Shown piece by piece: positions 16,227 through 24,552 of a stretch of DNA of 64,000 bases (positions are counted from its first letter, which is position 1; every line of letters begins with the position of its first letter). A model generated the notes under the pieces. The model saw only the letters and a program-made list of their open reading frames with translations. It had not been told where the DNA came from and made no database searches. Source of the DNA: DASXHD01 sp036488725 (GTDB lineage: Bacteria; Myxococcota_A; Polyangia; Polyangiales; Polyangiaceae); NCBI GenBank assembly GCA_036488725.1, contig DASXHD010000011.1:55642-119641 (forward strand), in the 5' to 3' direction. Both the position numbers and the translations under genes were made by a program.

Positions 16227-16589
16227 GTGATCATCGCCGCCCACGTGCTCGTCGGACTCGTCGCCGCGCTGCACGTTTATTTTCTCGTGCTCGAGATGTT
16301 CCTCTGGGCGACGCCCTTCGGCCAGAAAACGTTTGCTCGCACGCGCGAGCAGCAAGAAGAGACCAAGGCGCTCGCGCAAAACCAGGGGCTCTACAACGGC
16401 TTTCTCGTCGCGGGTCTGGTCTGGTCGTTCTTCGCGCCGGCGGAGATGGTGTTTCCGCTGCGCGTGTTTTTTCTCGCGTGCGTGATCGTCGCGGGCCTTT
16501 ACGGCGCGGTGACGGCGTCGCGAAAAATTCTCTTCGTGCAAGCGCTGCCGGCGATCGTCGCGCTCGTCGTCGTCGTCCTCGCGCGATGA
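16227..16589 (+). CDS. DUF1304 family membrane protein
   Basis: 120 residues from a GTG, the usual size of this family. Four membrane helices are visible: about 2-22 (IIAAHVLVGLVAALHVYFLV), 55-72 (NGFLVAGLVWSFFAP), 77-95 and 100-118. Between the first two lies the conserved WATPFGQKTFARTREQQEETKALAQNQG segment in two parts, including the NQGLYNGFL motif typical of DUF1304. It sits in the inner membrane and its function is unknown. It converges with the glyoxalase gene with 1 bp between stops. Confidence 0.85.
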   Translation: MIIAAHVLVGLVAALHVYFLVLEMFLWATPFGQKTFARTREQQEETKALAQNQGLYNGFLVAGLVWSFFAPAEMVFPLRVFFLACVIVAGLYGAVTASRKILFVQALPAIVALVVVVLAR

Positions 16590-16590
16590 A

Positions 16591-17010
16591 TCACCACTCG
16601 CCGCGGTTCGCGCGCGATTTCCATGGCTCCTTCGGCGCGAGCGCCTCGCCGCGCTGGAGGAGCTCGATCGAGTGACCGTCGGGTGATTTCACGAACGCCA
16701 TGCGCCCGTCGCGCGGCGGGCGCAAAACGTCGACGCCCGAGGCTTCGAGCGCGGCGCATTTTTCGTAGATGTCGTCGACCTCGAACGCGAGGTGCCCGAA
16801 GAAGCGTCCCGTCGGGTACGCGTCTTTCTGATCCCAGTTGTAGGTCAGCTCGATCTCGAAATTCGGATCGTCGCCCGCCAGAAAAACGAGCGTGAATCGC
16901 CCTTGCTCGCTCTCGCGCCGGCGCGCCTCGCGGAGGCCGAGCTTCTTCACGAAAAAATCGAGCGCCGCGTCGAGGTCACGGACGCGAAGCATCGTATGGA
17001 GGTAACGCAT
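16591..17010 (-). CDS. gloA: Glyoxalase I (lactoylglutathione lyase)
   Basis: 139 residues. The VOC-fold enzyme converts the hemithioacetal of methylglyoxal and glutathione to S-lactoylglutathione. The four metal ligands of the family are present: H5 (YLHTM), E54 (EIELTYNW), H73 (GHLAFEV) and E116 (SIELLQR). The length matches bacterial, metal-activated GloA (about 135). The start at 17010 begins directly with MRYLHTMLRV as in the family; the longer in-frame start at 17079 would run into the divergent gene. TACGAT lies 6 bases upstream. Cytoplasmic; divergent from the Coq4-like gene. Confidence 0.9.
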   Translation of the reverse strand: MRYLHTMLRVRDLDAALDFFVKKLGLREARRRESEQGRFTLVFLAGDDPNFEIELTYNWDQKDAYPTGRFFGHLAFEVDDIYEKCAALEASGVDVLRPPRDGRMAFVKSPDGHSIELLQRGEALAPKEPWKSRANRGEW

Positions 17011-17016
17011 GCGGGC

Positions 17017-17022
17017 ATCGTA
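17017..17022 (-). promoter_or_regulatory. Putative -10 box, minus strand half of a divergent leaderless promoter
   Basis: TACGAT (minus strand) ends 6 bases before the gloA ATG at 17010. It abuts the plus-strand box at 17023-17028 without a base between them. Confidence 0.55.
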
Positions 17023-17028
17023 TACGCT
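17023..17028 (+). promoter_or_regulatory. Putative -10 box, plus strand half of a divergent leaderless promoter
   Basis: TACGCT ends 7 bases before the ATG at 17036. Together with 17017-17022 it forms a near-symmetric bidirectional start region within a 25-bp intergenic gap. Confidence 0.55.
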
Positions 17029-17035
17029 CGCCGGC

Positions 17036-17506
17036 ATGTTCTTCCGACGGCTTCGCGAGCGCTTCGTCACGCATCTCATCGGCGACTACGTGCCGGTGCT
17101 CAACCTCGTTCGCGATCCGGCGCCGTGGCCGACGCTCGACGAGCTGCGCGAGTATTCGGGCGACACGCTCGGGCGCGCGGTCGCCGCGTATCTCGACGCG
17201 CGGGGCCTCCCGTTCAAAGTGCGTTACGAGAACCACGACGCCATCCACGCGCTCCTCGATTACGAGACGAACATTCGCGGCGAGATGGAGCTCCAAGCTT
17301 TCATGTGGGCGAACGGCGCGTCGTCGCCGGCGGGGCGCGTGCTCTTCGTCGTCGGCGGAATGCTCTTGCCGGAGCAGTGGGCGCCGATGCACGAGGCGTT
17401 TCAGCGCGGTCTTTCAGCGCGGCCGATCGAAGAAGGGCGATTGCCGTTCCGATTGCGCGAGACCTTCGCCGGCGTTCGGCGCGCGCTCGAGCCGGCCGCG
17501 GCGTGA
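17036..17506 (+). CDS. Coq4-like protein
   Basis: 156 residues. The key mark is HDAIH (67-71) with E83 exactly 11 residues after the second His, the HDxxHx11E metal-binding motif of Coq4, a ubiquinone-biosynthesis protein that in eukaryotes organises the Q complex and has been linked to C1 decarboxylation. Surrounding features agree: YVPVLNLVRDPAPWPTL, DYETNIRGEMELQAF. Bacterial Coq4-like proteins are short, as here. No membrane helix is visible. Its stop overlaps the start of the next lipoprotein gene (GTGA), suggesting coupling. A role in quinone metabolism is inferred from family only. Confidence 0.75.
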   Translation: MFFRRLRERFVTHLIGDYVPVLNLVRDPAPWPTLDELREYSGDTLGRAVAAYLDARGLPFKVRYENHDAIHALLDYETNIRGEMELQAFMWANGASSPAGRVLFVVGGMLLPEQWAPMHEAFQRGLSARPIEEGRLPFRLRETFAGVRRALEPAAA

Positions 17507-18684
17507 ACGCCCGCGTCGTTTGGATCGCGTGCGCCGCGATCGTCGCGTGCGGCGCGCGCACCGATCTCGGCGGCGCGAAAAAGAGCGACGCCGCGGCTTC
17601 GTGTCAGCCTGCGCCGGCGCCGACCTCGCATTGCACCGGCTGGACGATGCATCAAACGAGCGTCTTCGCGAAGCCGCCGCCGCCGGGGCAGTCGCTCGAA
17701 ATCGAAGGCGTCATTCGGACCGGCTGCGAGGCGCTCGTCGCGTGGGCCTCATGGGATTCATCGGGTGACGCGACGAGCGTGTGGACCACGGCGACTTTGG
17801 GCTTCGACGGCGCCAGCGACGGCACTGTCGCGCACCCTGGGCTTTCGGCGAAGATCACCGGATCGCCTTCGCTGTCGCTCGCGCAGAACGGCGGGCGCGT
17901 CGGCGCGCTCGAGTCGGACGAAACGGGCTGCCGCTTCGTCGCGCTCGACGCGTCCGGTCACGAGACCTCGAGCGTCGTCTCGGCGGGCGCGACCGGTTGC
18001 GGTCTGCTCGCGCCCGACGGCGACGCTTTCAGCTTTCTGCGCGCGCAGGATGGCGAGCTCACGCCAGTCACGCTGACGAAGCTCGACGCGAGCGGACAGC
18101 CGGGCTCACCGACGACGCTGTCGCTTCCGTCCGGCCAGGCGCTCTGGGATCGACTCGCGTTCGATGACCAGACATTTCTCCTCTACACGTTCATCGAAGA
18201 CACGACGACCGGCGCGTACACGGGATGGCTCGCGCCGTTCGACGCGACCGGCGCAACGCTCGCGCCGCAGGTGACCGAAACGGGCGTGCCGACCGCGCCG
18301 CTCTCGCTCGCCGCGACGAAGTCCGGCGCCCTCGCGTCCTGGACATGGAGCTCGGCGAAAGTGAGGCCGATCGAGCGGCACGGCGCGCCGACCGGACCCG
18401 ACGTCGACGTCACCGGGCCGGCGACCGTTTACGATACGCTTCTCGTGCCCGCGCCGGACGGCGACGTGCTCTTCGCCTGGACCGAGCTCGACGGAGCAGC
18501 GTTCTCGCTCCACGCGATCGCGCTCGCGCCCGACGGGACGCCGCGCGGGCCTGCGACCGTCCTCGATCCGAAGATGGACGACGCGCGTCTCTACGGCGCC
18601 GTCGAGTCGACCGGCGCGCGCGCGCTCCTCGTTCGAAGCACGATCGACGGCCTCGCAGCGAGCTCGCTCGATTGCGTCGAGTGA
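17503..18684 (+). CDS. Secreted lipoprotein, propeller-like
   Basis: 393 residues from a GTG overlapping the previous stop by 4 bp. The signal peptide VWIACAAIVAC ends in a lipobox Cys. The mature part has repeated blades with Asp-Gly and Ser-Gly turns (ASWDSSGDATSVW, GGRVGALESDE, PDGDAFSFLRAQDG, PDGDVLFAWTELDG), in line with a six- or seven-bladed propeller. There are Cys near the start (SCQPAPAPTSHC) and at the very end (LDCVE). The ligand is unknown. It resembles other lipoproteins in this window in architecture, not in any enzyme motif. Confidence 0.75.
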   Translation: MNARVVWIACAAIVACGARTDLGGAKKSDAAASCQPAPAPTSHCTGWTMHQTSVFAKPPPPGQSLEIEGVIRTGCEALVAWASWDSSGDATSVWTTATLGFDGASDGTVAHPGLSAKITGSPSLSLAQNGGRVGALESDETGCRFVALDASGHETSSVVSAGATGCGLLAPDGDAFSFLRAQDGELTPVTLTKLDASGQPGSPTTLSLPSGQALWDRLAFDDQTFLLYTFIEDTTTGAYTGWLAPFDATGATLAPQVTETGVPTAPLSLAATKSGALASWTWSSAKVRPIERHGAPTGPDVDVTGPATVYDTLLVPAPDGDVLFAWTELDGAAFSLHAIALAPDGTPRGPATVLDPKMDDARLYGAVESTGARALLVRSTIDGLAASSLDCVE

Positions 18685-18774
18685 GACGATCCGGCGCGAT
18701 TTCACGGCTGAGCCCGCGCGCTGCACGCTCTTTGCTTGAGCAGCGATGCGACCTGCAAAAAAAGGAGGTCGATC

Positions 18775-19107
18775 ATGTCCAAGTGGATGATCATCGCTGC
18801 CACCGGCTTCATATGGAGCACCGGTTTCGCGGCGACCGCCGCGCTCACGTACGTCACCCGCGAGCCCACGCCCGTCGTCGTGGCGAAGCTGCCCACGCCG
18901 CCGCCCGCGCCCGTCGCGCTCGTGAAGACGATGCCGGTCGCTCGTGAGAATCCGGTCGTCGTTCTGCCGATGATGGAAATCGTGGGCTCGCTTCCCGCGA
19001 GGGCGAAGGCGAAGGCCGCTCCCGCCGCGCCGCCGCCTCACGAAATTCACTGCACCGACTATCGCCCGCTCGAGCAAGGCTCCAGCTCCGTCCAGATTTG
19101 CGAGTAA
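18775..19107 (+). CDS. Small single-pass envelope protein
   Basis: 110 residues. The start is fixed by an excellent ribosome binding site, AAGGAGGTCGATC, right before the ATG. An N-terminal hydrophobic segment (about 4-24, WMIIAATGFIWSTGFAATAAL) is a signal anchor or uncleaved signal. The remainder is Pro/Ala/Val rich with a conserved-looking C-terminal piece, HEIHCTDYRPLEQG, and two Cys that may pair. Function unknown. The strong binding site suggests high expression. Confidence 0.7.
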   Translation: MSKWMIIAATGFIWSTGFAATAALTYVTREPTPVVVAKLPTPPPAPVALVKTMPVARENPVVVLPMMEIVGSLPARAKAKAAPAAPPPHEIHCTDYRPLEQGSSSVQICE

Positions 19108-19115
19108 GCTCGCAA
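19098..19115 (+). terminator. Hairpin around the stop codon of the small envelope gene
   Basis: TTGCGAG (19098-19104) pairs perfectly with CTCGCAA (19109-19115), leaving a TAAG loop that contains the stop codon TAA. It lies 9 bp before the ATP-grasp start, so it may end transcription or shield the junction. No T-run follows. Confidence 0.4.
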
Positions 19116-19123
19116 GTCGGACG

Positions 19124-20005
19124 ATGACGACGATCGCTTTTGTCACGAGCGCCGAGCTCGCGGAGCTCACCGCCGACGATCGCCTCGCGATTCCGCACCT
19201 CGAAGCTCGCGGCGCGCGCGTCGTCCCCGCGGTCTGGACCGACGAGCGCGTTCGCTGGGACACGTTCGATTTGGTCGTCCTTCGCTCGCCTTGGGACTGG
19301 CACGTCGACCCGGCGCGTTTCGCCGCTTTCGTCGAGTCGCTCGAACGCCGCGTTCGCGTCGAAAATCGCAGGACCGCCGCGTGGCTCGACAAGCGTTACC
19401 TCGCGCGCCTCGGCCAAGCCGGCGTTCGCGTCGTGCCGACCGAGGTCGTCGCGTCGCGTGACGATCTTGCCGCGAAAGTTGCAAAATACAACGAACCGCT
19501 CGTGCTCAAACCGGCGACGGCCGCGGGCGCGTCGCGCACCGAGCGCTTCGACGCGCGCGGCGCCGCGCCGATGGCGACGCTCGACGCCATCCTCGCGCGT
19601 CGCGTCGCGAACGGAGACTTCGACGCCGCGCTCCTCCAGCCTTTCGTGCCCGAGGTCGAGAGCGACGGCGAATGGTCGCTGCTTTTTTTCGACGGCACCT
19701 TCAGCCACGCGATCAAGAAGCGACCGAAGCGCGGCGATTTTCGAGTGCAAGAAGAGTTCGGCGGAAGCGTCGAGATGCTGCAGGCCCCGCCGGAAATCGT
19801 TCGCGCCGCGGCGCACGCGCTCGAGGTCGCCGGCGGACGCTTCCTTTACGCCCGCGTCGACGGCATCGTCGTCCCGCGTTTCGGCGGCTTCTGCGTGACC
19901 GAGCTCGAAGTGGTCGAGCCGGAGGTCTTCTTGCGAGCTCATCCCGAGGCCCCCGCGCGCTTCGCCGAAGCGATGCTCCAGCGAGTGACGATTCCGGCCG
20001 TTTGA
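19124..20005 (+). CDS. ATP-grasp family ligase
   Basis: 293 residues. The protein has the layout of single-domain ATP-grasp enzymes related to RimK/glutathione synthetase: a pre-ATP-grasp N-terminal part (1-95, with RSPWDWHVDPARF), a lysine-containing strand EPLVLKPATAAGASRT for ATP binding, an acidic metal-site segment LLQPFVPEVESDGEWSLLFFDG, and a C-terminal YARVDGIV...VTELEVVEPEVFL with the Asp and Glu that bind magnesium. Such enzymes join a carboxylate to an amine or thiol. The substrate is unknown. The xanthine dehydrogenase gene follows 3 bp after the stop, suggesting co-transcription. Confidence 0.85.
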   Translation: MTTIAFVTSAELAELTADDRLAIPHLEARGARVVPAVWTDERVRWDTFDLVVLRSPWDWHVDPARFAAFVESLERRVRVENRRTAAWLDKRYLARLGQAGVRVVPTEVVASRDDLAAKVAKYNEPLVLKPATAAGASRTERFDARGAAPMATLDAILARRVANGDFDAALLQPFVPEVESDGEWSLLFFDGTFSHAIKKRPKRGDFRVQEEFGGSVEMLQAPPEIVRAAAHALEVAGGRFLYARVDGIVVPRFGGFCVTELEVVEPEVFLRAHPEAPARFAEAMLQRVTIPAV

Positions 20006-20008
20006 GCC

Positions 20009-23000
20009 ATGATGGGGGCCATGGCCTTCGAGCTCATGGTGAACGGCACGCGGCACGTCGTGCGAGACGAGCCGGTCCACCGAAGCCTGCTCAACTGGCT
20101 CCGCGCGAGCGGCCTCACCGGCACCAAAGAAGGCTGCGCCGAAGGCGACTGCGGCGCGTGCACGGTCGCGGTCGTCGAGCGCGACGTGCACGGCACGCCG
20201 ACGTATCGCGCGATCAACGCGTGCATCGCGCTCCTCCCGTCGATGGCCGGCCGCGAAATCGTGACGGTCGAAGGCGTCGCCGGGCCCGAGCTCCATCCGG
20301 TGCAGCGCGCGATGGTCGAGCACTACGGCTCGCAGTGCGGCTACTGCACGCCCGGCTTCGTGATGTCGATGTTCGAGGGTTACTACCGCGACGAAAAGGA
20401 CCCCGCGAAAATCGGCGAGCAGCTCCACGGCAACTTGTGTCGCTGCACCGGCTACCGGCCGATCCGCGAGGCGATGGTCGCAGCGCTCGAGGCCCCGCGG
20501 AGTCCGGACGACTTGTTCCAGCTTCGCCTCGGCAAAGACGTGCCCGCGCTCGGGGGCGCCGAGCACGCGGCGTCGCGCGAGCGGTTTTTCCGGCCGACGA
20601 CGATCGATGCATTGTGCAAGCTTTTGGCCGAGCACGCGGACGCCGAGCTCCTCGGCGGAGCGACCGAGATCGGCGTCGAGATCAACAAGAAGGCGCGGCA
20701 GTTCCCGACGTTGATCGCGACCGACGCCGTCGCCGAGCTCGCGCGCGTCTGGCGCAGCGAACGCGGATGGCACGTCGGCGGCGCGGCGACGCTCACACGA
20801 ATCGAAGAAGCGCTCGCAGGTGAGCTCCCCGCGGTCGACAAGATGCTGCGCGTCTTCGCGTCGCGGCAAATCCGGCATCGCGCGACGCTCGCGGGCAACA
20901 TCGTCACCGCTTCGCCGATCGGCGACATGCCGCCGATCCTTCTCGCGCTCGACGCCGAGATCGTGCTCCGGAGCGTGCGAGGCGAGCGGCGCGTGCCGAT
21001 CGACGCGTTCTTCACCGGCTACCGCAAGACCGTGCGCGCGCGCGACGAGGTCGTCACCGAAATTTTCTGGCCGCATCCGGTTGCCGGCGTCGAGCGCCGA
21101 TTCGAAACGTACAAAGTGAGCAAGCGTCGCGAGCTCGACATCAGCATCGTTGCGTGCGCGTTCGTGATCGATTCGCGCGACGGAGTCGTCGAGCGCGCGA
21201 GGCTCGCGTACGGCGGCGTCGCGGCGACGCCGATTCGGGCGAAGCGCGCCGAGGCGGCGCTCGCCGGGACCAAGCTCGACGAAGCGGCGATCGCCCGGGT
21301 CCTCCCGATCCTCGCGAGCGAAGCGACGCCGATCGACGACGTGCGCTCCGGAAAAGATTTTCGCCGCGGGCTTCTCGTCTCGCTGTTCGAAAAATTCGTC
21401 CGCGGCGAGACGAGCGAAGGACAAGACGCCGAGCTCGGGTTCGAGCCGTCGGCGTGGACCGGTGGCCGAACGATCGACCACGAGAGCGGCGCGGGCCACG
21501 TGACCGGCGCAGCGCAATACGTCGACGACGAAGCGCACAAGCGCGGCGGCATGCTCGTCCTCTGGCCGGTCTCGTCGCCGCACGCCCACGCGCGCGTGAA
21601 ATCGATCGACACGAGCGCCGCGGCCGCGATGCCCGGCGTCGCGTGCGTGCTCACCGCCGACGACATCCCCGGTCACAACGACGTCGGCGCGGTCCGGCAA
21701 GACGAGACACTCCTCGCGAAAGACGAAGTGCTCTTTCACGGTCACATGGTCGCCGCGGTCGTCGGCGATTCGTACGAAGCGTGCCGCGCCGCCGCCGCCC
21801 AAGTGAAGGTCGAGTACGAGCCGCTCGCGGCGATCCTCGATTTGGAAGACGCGATCCGCGTCGAGAGCTTCCACACCGGCCCGCACCGCATCGCCCGCGG
21901 CGACACGAAGACCGCGCTCGCCCGCGCGCCGCACACCGTGTCAGGCGCGATTCACATCGGCGGACAAGAGCACTTCTACCTCGAGAGCCACGCGGCGTGG
22001 GCCGAGCGCGGCGACGACGGCGATCTCTTCGTCACGAGCTCGACGCAGCACCCGTCGGAGATCCAGCAAGTCGTCTCGCACGTGATGGGCTTGCCGCGAA
22101 ACAAGATCGTCGTGAGCTCGCCGCGCATGGGCGGCGGCTTCGGCGGCAAGGAGACCCAAGGCAACACGTGGGCGTCGCTCGTCGCGCTGGCGGCTTGGAA
22201 AACGAAAAAGCCCGTGCGCGTGCAGCTCGATCGCGACGTCGACTTGGCGCTCACCGGCAAGCGTCACCCGTTTTACGTCGAGTACGAGGTCGGCTTCGAC
22301 GACGACGGCAAGCTCCTCGCGCTCCGCGCGCAGGTCTACAACGACGGCGGCTGGGCGCTCGATTTGAGCGAGTCGATTTGCGATCGCGCGCTCTTCCACA
22401 TCGACAACTCGTATTTCATTCCGAACGTCGACGTCGTCGGCCGCGTCTGCAAGACCCATCACGTCTCGCACACCGCGTTTCGCGGGTTCGGCGGGCCGCA
22501 AGGGATGGTCGTCGTCGAAGAGGCGATCGACCGCATCGCCCGCACGCTCGGCCTGCGCCCCGAGGTCGTCCGCGCTCGCAACTTCTACGAGAACGGCCAG
22601 CCGACGCATTACGGCCAGACGATCGAAGATTGTAGACTGCAACTGATTTGGCCGGCGCTCGAGAAGAGCTCCGAGCTCGCGCGGCGCCGCGAAGAGGTCG
22701 CGCGCTTCAATTTGAAGAATGCACATAAAAAGCGCGGCGTCGCGATGACGCCGGTGAAGTTCGGCATCTCGTTCACCGCGACCTTCTTGAATCAAGCGGG
22801 TGCGCTCGTCTTGCTCTATCGCGACGGCACCGCCCAGGTGAACCACGGCGGCACCGAGATGGGCCAGGGCCTCTACACGAAGATGCGCGCCGTCGCGATG
22901 CGCGAGCTCGGTCTGCCCGAGGACGCCGTGCGCGTGATGAAGACGCGCACCGACAAGGTTCCGAACACGTCGGCGACCGCGGCTTCGAGCGGCGCGGACC

Positions 23001-23767
23001 TGAACGGTCAGGCCGTCAAAGTCGCGTGCGAGACTTTGCGCGAGCGCCTCGCGCCGCTCGCCGCGAAAATGCTTTCGCTGCAGAATGCAAATATCCGTTT
23101 CGAGGGCGGACGCGCGTTCGACGCGGCAGATCCCCGTCGATTCGTCACGATGGCCGACTTGTGCAACGCCGCGCACGCCGAGCAAATCAGCCTGAGCGCG
23201 ACGGGTTTTTATCGCACGCCGGGCATCGCCTACGACAAGGCGAAAGGGCAGGGGAAGCCGTTTTATTATTTCGCGTACGGCGCAGCGGTGAGCGAGGTCG
23301 AGGTCGACGCGCGGAGCGGGATGAAGCGCGTTCTTCGCGTCGACATCCTTCACGACGTCGGGGATTCATTGAATCCCGGCGTCGACCGCGGGCAAATCGA
23401 GGGCGCGTTCGTGCAAGGCATGGGCTGGCTCACGAGCGAAGAGCTCGCCTGGAACGACCGCGGCGTGCTCATGACGCACTCGGCGAGCACCTATCAGATT
23501 CCCGCGATCGGCGACGTGCCGCCCGATTTTCGGGTCGCGCTCCTCGAGCGCGCGCCGCAGCCCGGCACGATTCACGGGAGCAAAGCGGTCGGCGAGCCGC
23601 CGTTCATGCTCGCGATCAGCGTGCGCGAAGCGATTCGCGACGCGGTCGCCGCGTTCGGCGCCGAGGGCGGCTCGGTGGAGCTCGCGTGCCCCGCGACGCA
23701 CGAAGCCATCTACCTCGCGATCCAAAAGCGCTCGCAAGAGCGCGCGTCGATCGCCGCCGAAGAGTGA
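20009..23767 (+). CDS. Xanthine dehydrogenase, single-chain (2Fe-2S/FAD/molybdopterin fusion)
   Basis: 1252 residues (start at 20009, or 20021 for MAFELMVNG). Residues 1-165 hold two [2Fe-2S] clusters: C43, C48, C51, C72 and C110, C113, C144, C146. About 180-400 is the FAD domain (LLGGATEIG, RHRATLAGNIVTASPIGDMPP). From about 480 is the molybdopterin domain. Residues equivalent to those of the bovine enzyme are kept: E715 in GGFGGKE (E802), R825 in AFRGFGG (R880), Phe in KFGISFT and in SATGFYRTP, and the catalytic E1196 in AVGEPP (E1261). It should oxidise hypoxanthine and xanthine. Most bacteria split this enzyme into XdhA/XdhB(/C); here it is one polypeptide as in eukaryotes. No XdhC chaperone gene is visible nearby. 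Confidence 0.93.
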   Translation: MMGAMAFELMVNGTRHVVRDEPVHRSLLNWLRASGLTGTKEGCAEGDCGACTVAVVERDVHGTPTYRAINACIALLPSMAGREIVTVEGVAGPELHPVQRAMVEHYGSQCGYCTPGFVMSMFEGYYRDEKDPAKIGEQLHGNLCRCTGYRPIREAMVAALEAPRSPDDLFQLRLGKDVPALGGAEHAASRERFFRPTTIDALCKLLAEHADAELLGGATEIGVEINKKARQFPTLIATDAVAELARVWRSERGWHVGGAATLTRIEEALAGELPAVDKMLRVFASRQIRHRATLAGNIVTASPIGDMPPILLALDAEIVLRSVRGERRVPIDAFFTGYRKTVRARDEVVTEIFWPHPVAGVERRFETYKVSKRRELDISIVACAFVIDSRDGVVERARLAYGGVAATPIRAKRAEAALAGTKLDEAAIARVLPILASEATPIDDVRSGKDFRRGLLVSLFEKFVRGETSEGQDAELGFEPSAWTGGRTIDHESGAGHVTGAAQYVDDEAHKRGGMLVLWPVSSPHAHARVKSIDTSAAAAMPGVACVLTADDIPGHNDVGAVRQDETLLAKDEVLFHGHMVAAVVGDSYEACRAAAAQVKVEYEPLAAILDLEDAIRVESFHTGPHRIARGDTKTALARAPHTVSGAIHIGGQEHFYLESHAAWAERGDDGDLFVTSSTQHPSEIQQVVSHVMGLPRNKIVVSSPRMGGGFGGKETQGNTWASLVALAAWKTKKPVRVQLDRDVDLALTGKRHPFYVEYEVGFDDDGKLLALRAQVYNDGGWALDLSESICDRALFHIDNSYFIPNVDVVGRVCKTHHVSHTAFRGFGGPQGMVVVEEAIDRIARTLGLRPEVVRARNFYENGQPTHYGQTIEDCRLQLIWPALEKSSELARRREEVARFNLKNAHKKRGVAMTPVKFGISFTATFLNQAGALVLLYRDGTAQVNHGGTEMGQGLYTKMRAVAMRELGLPEDAVRVMKTRTDKVPNTSATAASSGADLNGQAVKVACETLRERLAPLAAKMLSLQNANIRFEGGRAFDAADPRRFVTMADLCNAAHAEQISLSATGFYRTPGIAYDKAKGQGKPFYYFAYGAAVSEVEVDARSGMKRVLRVDILHDVGDSLNPGVDRGQIEGAFVQGMGWLTSEELAWNDRGVLMTHSASTYQIPAIGDVPPDFRVALLERAPQPGTIHGSKAVGEPPFMLAISVREAIRDAVAAFGAEGGSVELACPATHEAIYLAIQKRSQERASIAAEE

Positions 23768-23777
23768 GCGCGACGCG

Positions 23778-24530
23778 CTACCGGCTCGCGTGCGTCTTCG
23801 CGGGAAGCGGACGCCCGCAAAGATCGTGGAGCCGCTGATCGAGCACGTCGCCGCGTTTGTCGAGGTCGATGTCGCCGATGATTTTTTGAAACCCCTCGTT
23901 GGCCGCCTTCGCGTCGTGCGCGTTTCGCGTGACCGTGTCGAGATCGCCGAGGAGCTTGTCGAAGCGGTCCTTCAGCATCGCGTCGTGAACGTCGATCGCG
24001 TGACCTTTCGCGAGGTACGGATCCATCGCGTCCGGGCTCTCGGGGAGATTTTTGATCCAATCGATGACGCCCGGGCATTCGGTCAGCTTCGCGGTCGCGC
24101 ACCTCTGGCCGACCGCGGCCGAGCGCGCCTTGATTCCCGAGAGGACTTGGTTCGAGCTCGCGTTCGCCGCTGCGATGCGGTCGACGAACGCGCTCGCGTC
24201 ATGCGACGCCTGCTGGACCGTACGCGAGTACCGAGCGGTGTCGCTCACGAACGACGAGAGCTTCGCGTCGGGTTTCATCGCGCCGAAGTCGGCGGCCGCG
24301 GCGCTCGTGATTCGTTCGAAGTCGCGAAACGCGTTGCCGACGGTCGCGATGTCTTTCGACTCGAGGCCGGCGCTCGCCGTTTTGAGGTCGGCGTCGACGC
24401 GGTCGTAGCGCGCGACGACCTCTCGGCACCCGGGCGCACCGCCCGCCGCGGTGGGCTCGGCGCTGCGGGTGGTTGCGCCGCCGCAAGCGGCGACGAGAAC
24501 GATGGCGAATGGAAACCCTCGGAGGAACAT
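23778..24530 (-). CDS. Putative secreted helical lipoprotein
   Basis: 250 residues. Signal MFLRGFPFAIVLVAAC provides a lipobox Cys at 16, followed by a short Gly/Ala/Thr linker. The mature region is almost all helix (DRVDADLKTASAGLESKDI, FRDFERITSAAAADFG, HDAKAANEGFQKIIGDID), probably a helical bundle. Cys pairs are present (CATAKLTEC). No family is recognised. It converges with xanthine dehydrogenase 10 bp away and has its own -10-like box upstream. Confidence 0.7.
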   Translation of the reverse strand: MFLRGFPFAIVLVAACGGATTRSAEPTAAGGAPGCREVVARYDRVDADLKTASAGLESKDIATVGNAFRDFERITSAAAADFGAMKPDAKLSSFVSDTARYSRTVQQASHDASAFVDRIAAANASSNQVLSGIKARSAAVGQRCATAKLTECPGVIDWIKNLPESPDAMDPYLAKGHAIDVHDAMLKDRFDKLLGDLDTVTRNAHDAKAANEGFQKIIGDIDLDKRGDVLDQRLHDLCGRPLPAKTHASR

Positions 24531-24536
24531 CCGGCG

Positions 24537-24542
24537 AGACTA
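24537..24542 (-). promoter_or_regulatory. Putative -10 box of a leaderless promoter
   Basis: TAGTCT (minus strand) ends 6 bases before the ATG at 24530, within the 22-bp gap after the aldo-keto reductase gene. Confidence 0.45.
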
Positions 24543-24552
24543 TCGCGTAGGC

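Noticed and set aside
18854..21934. 1026-codon open frame on the minus strand
   Set aside because: Antisense to the ATP-grasp and xanthine dehydrogenase genes, whose motifs are intact; the composition is Arg/Ala/Asp-biased without domain signals.
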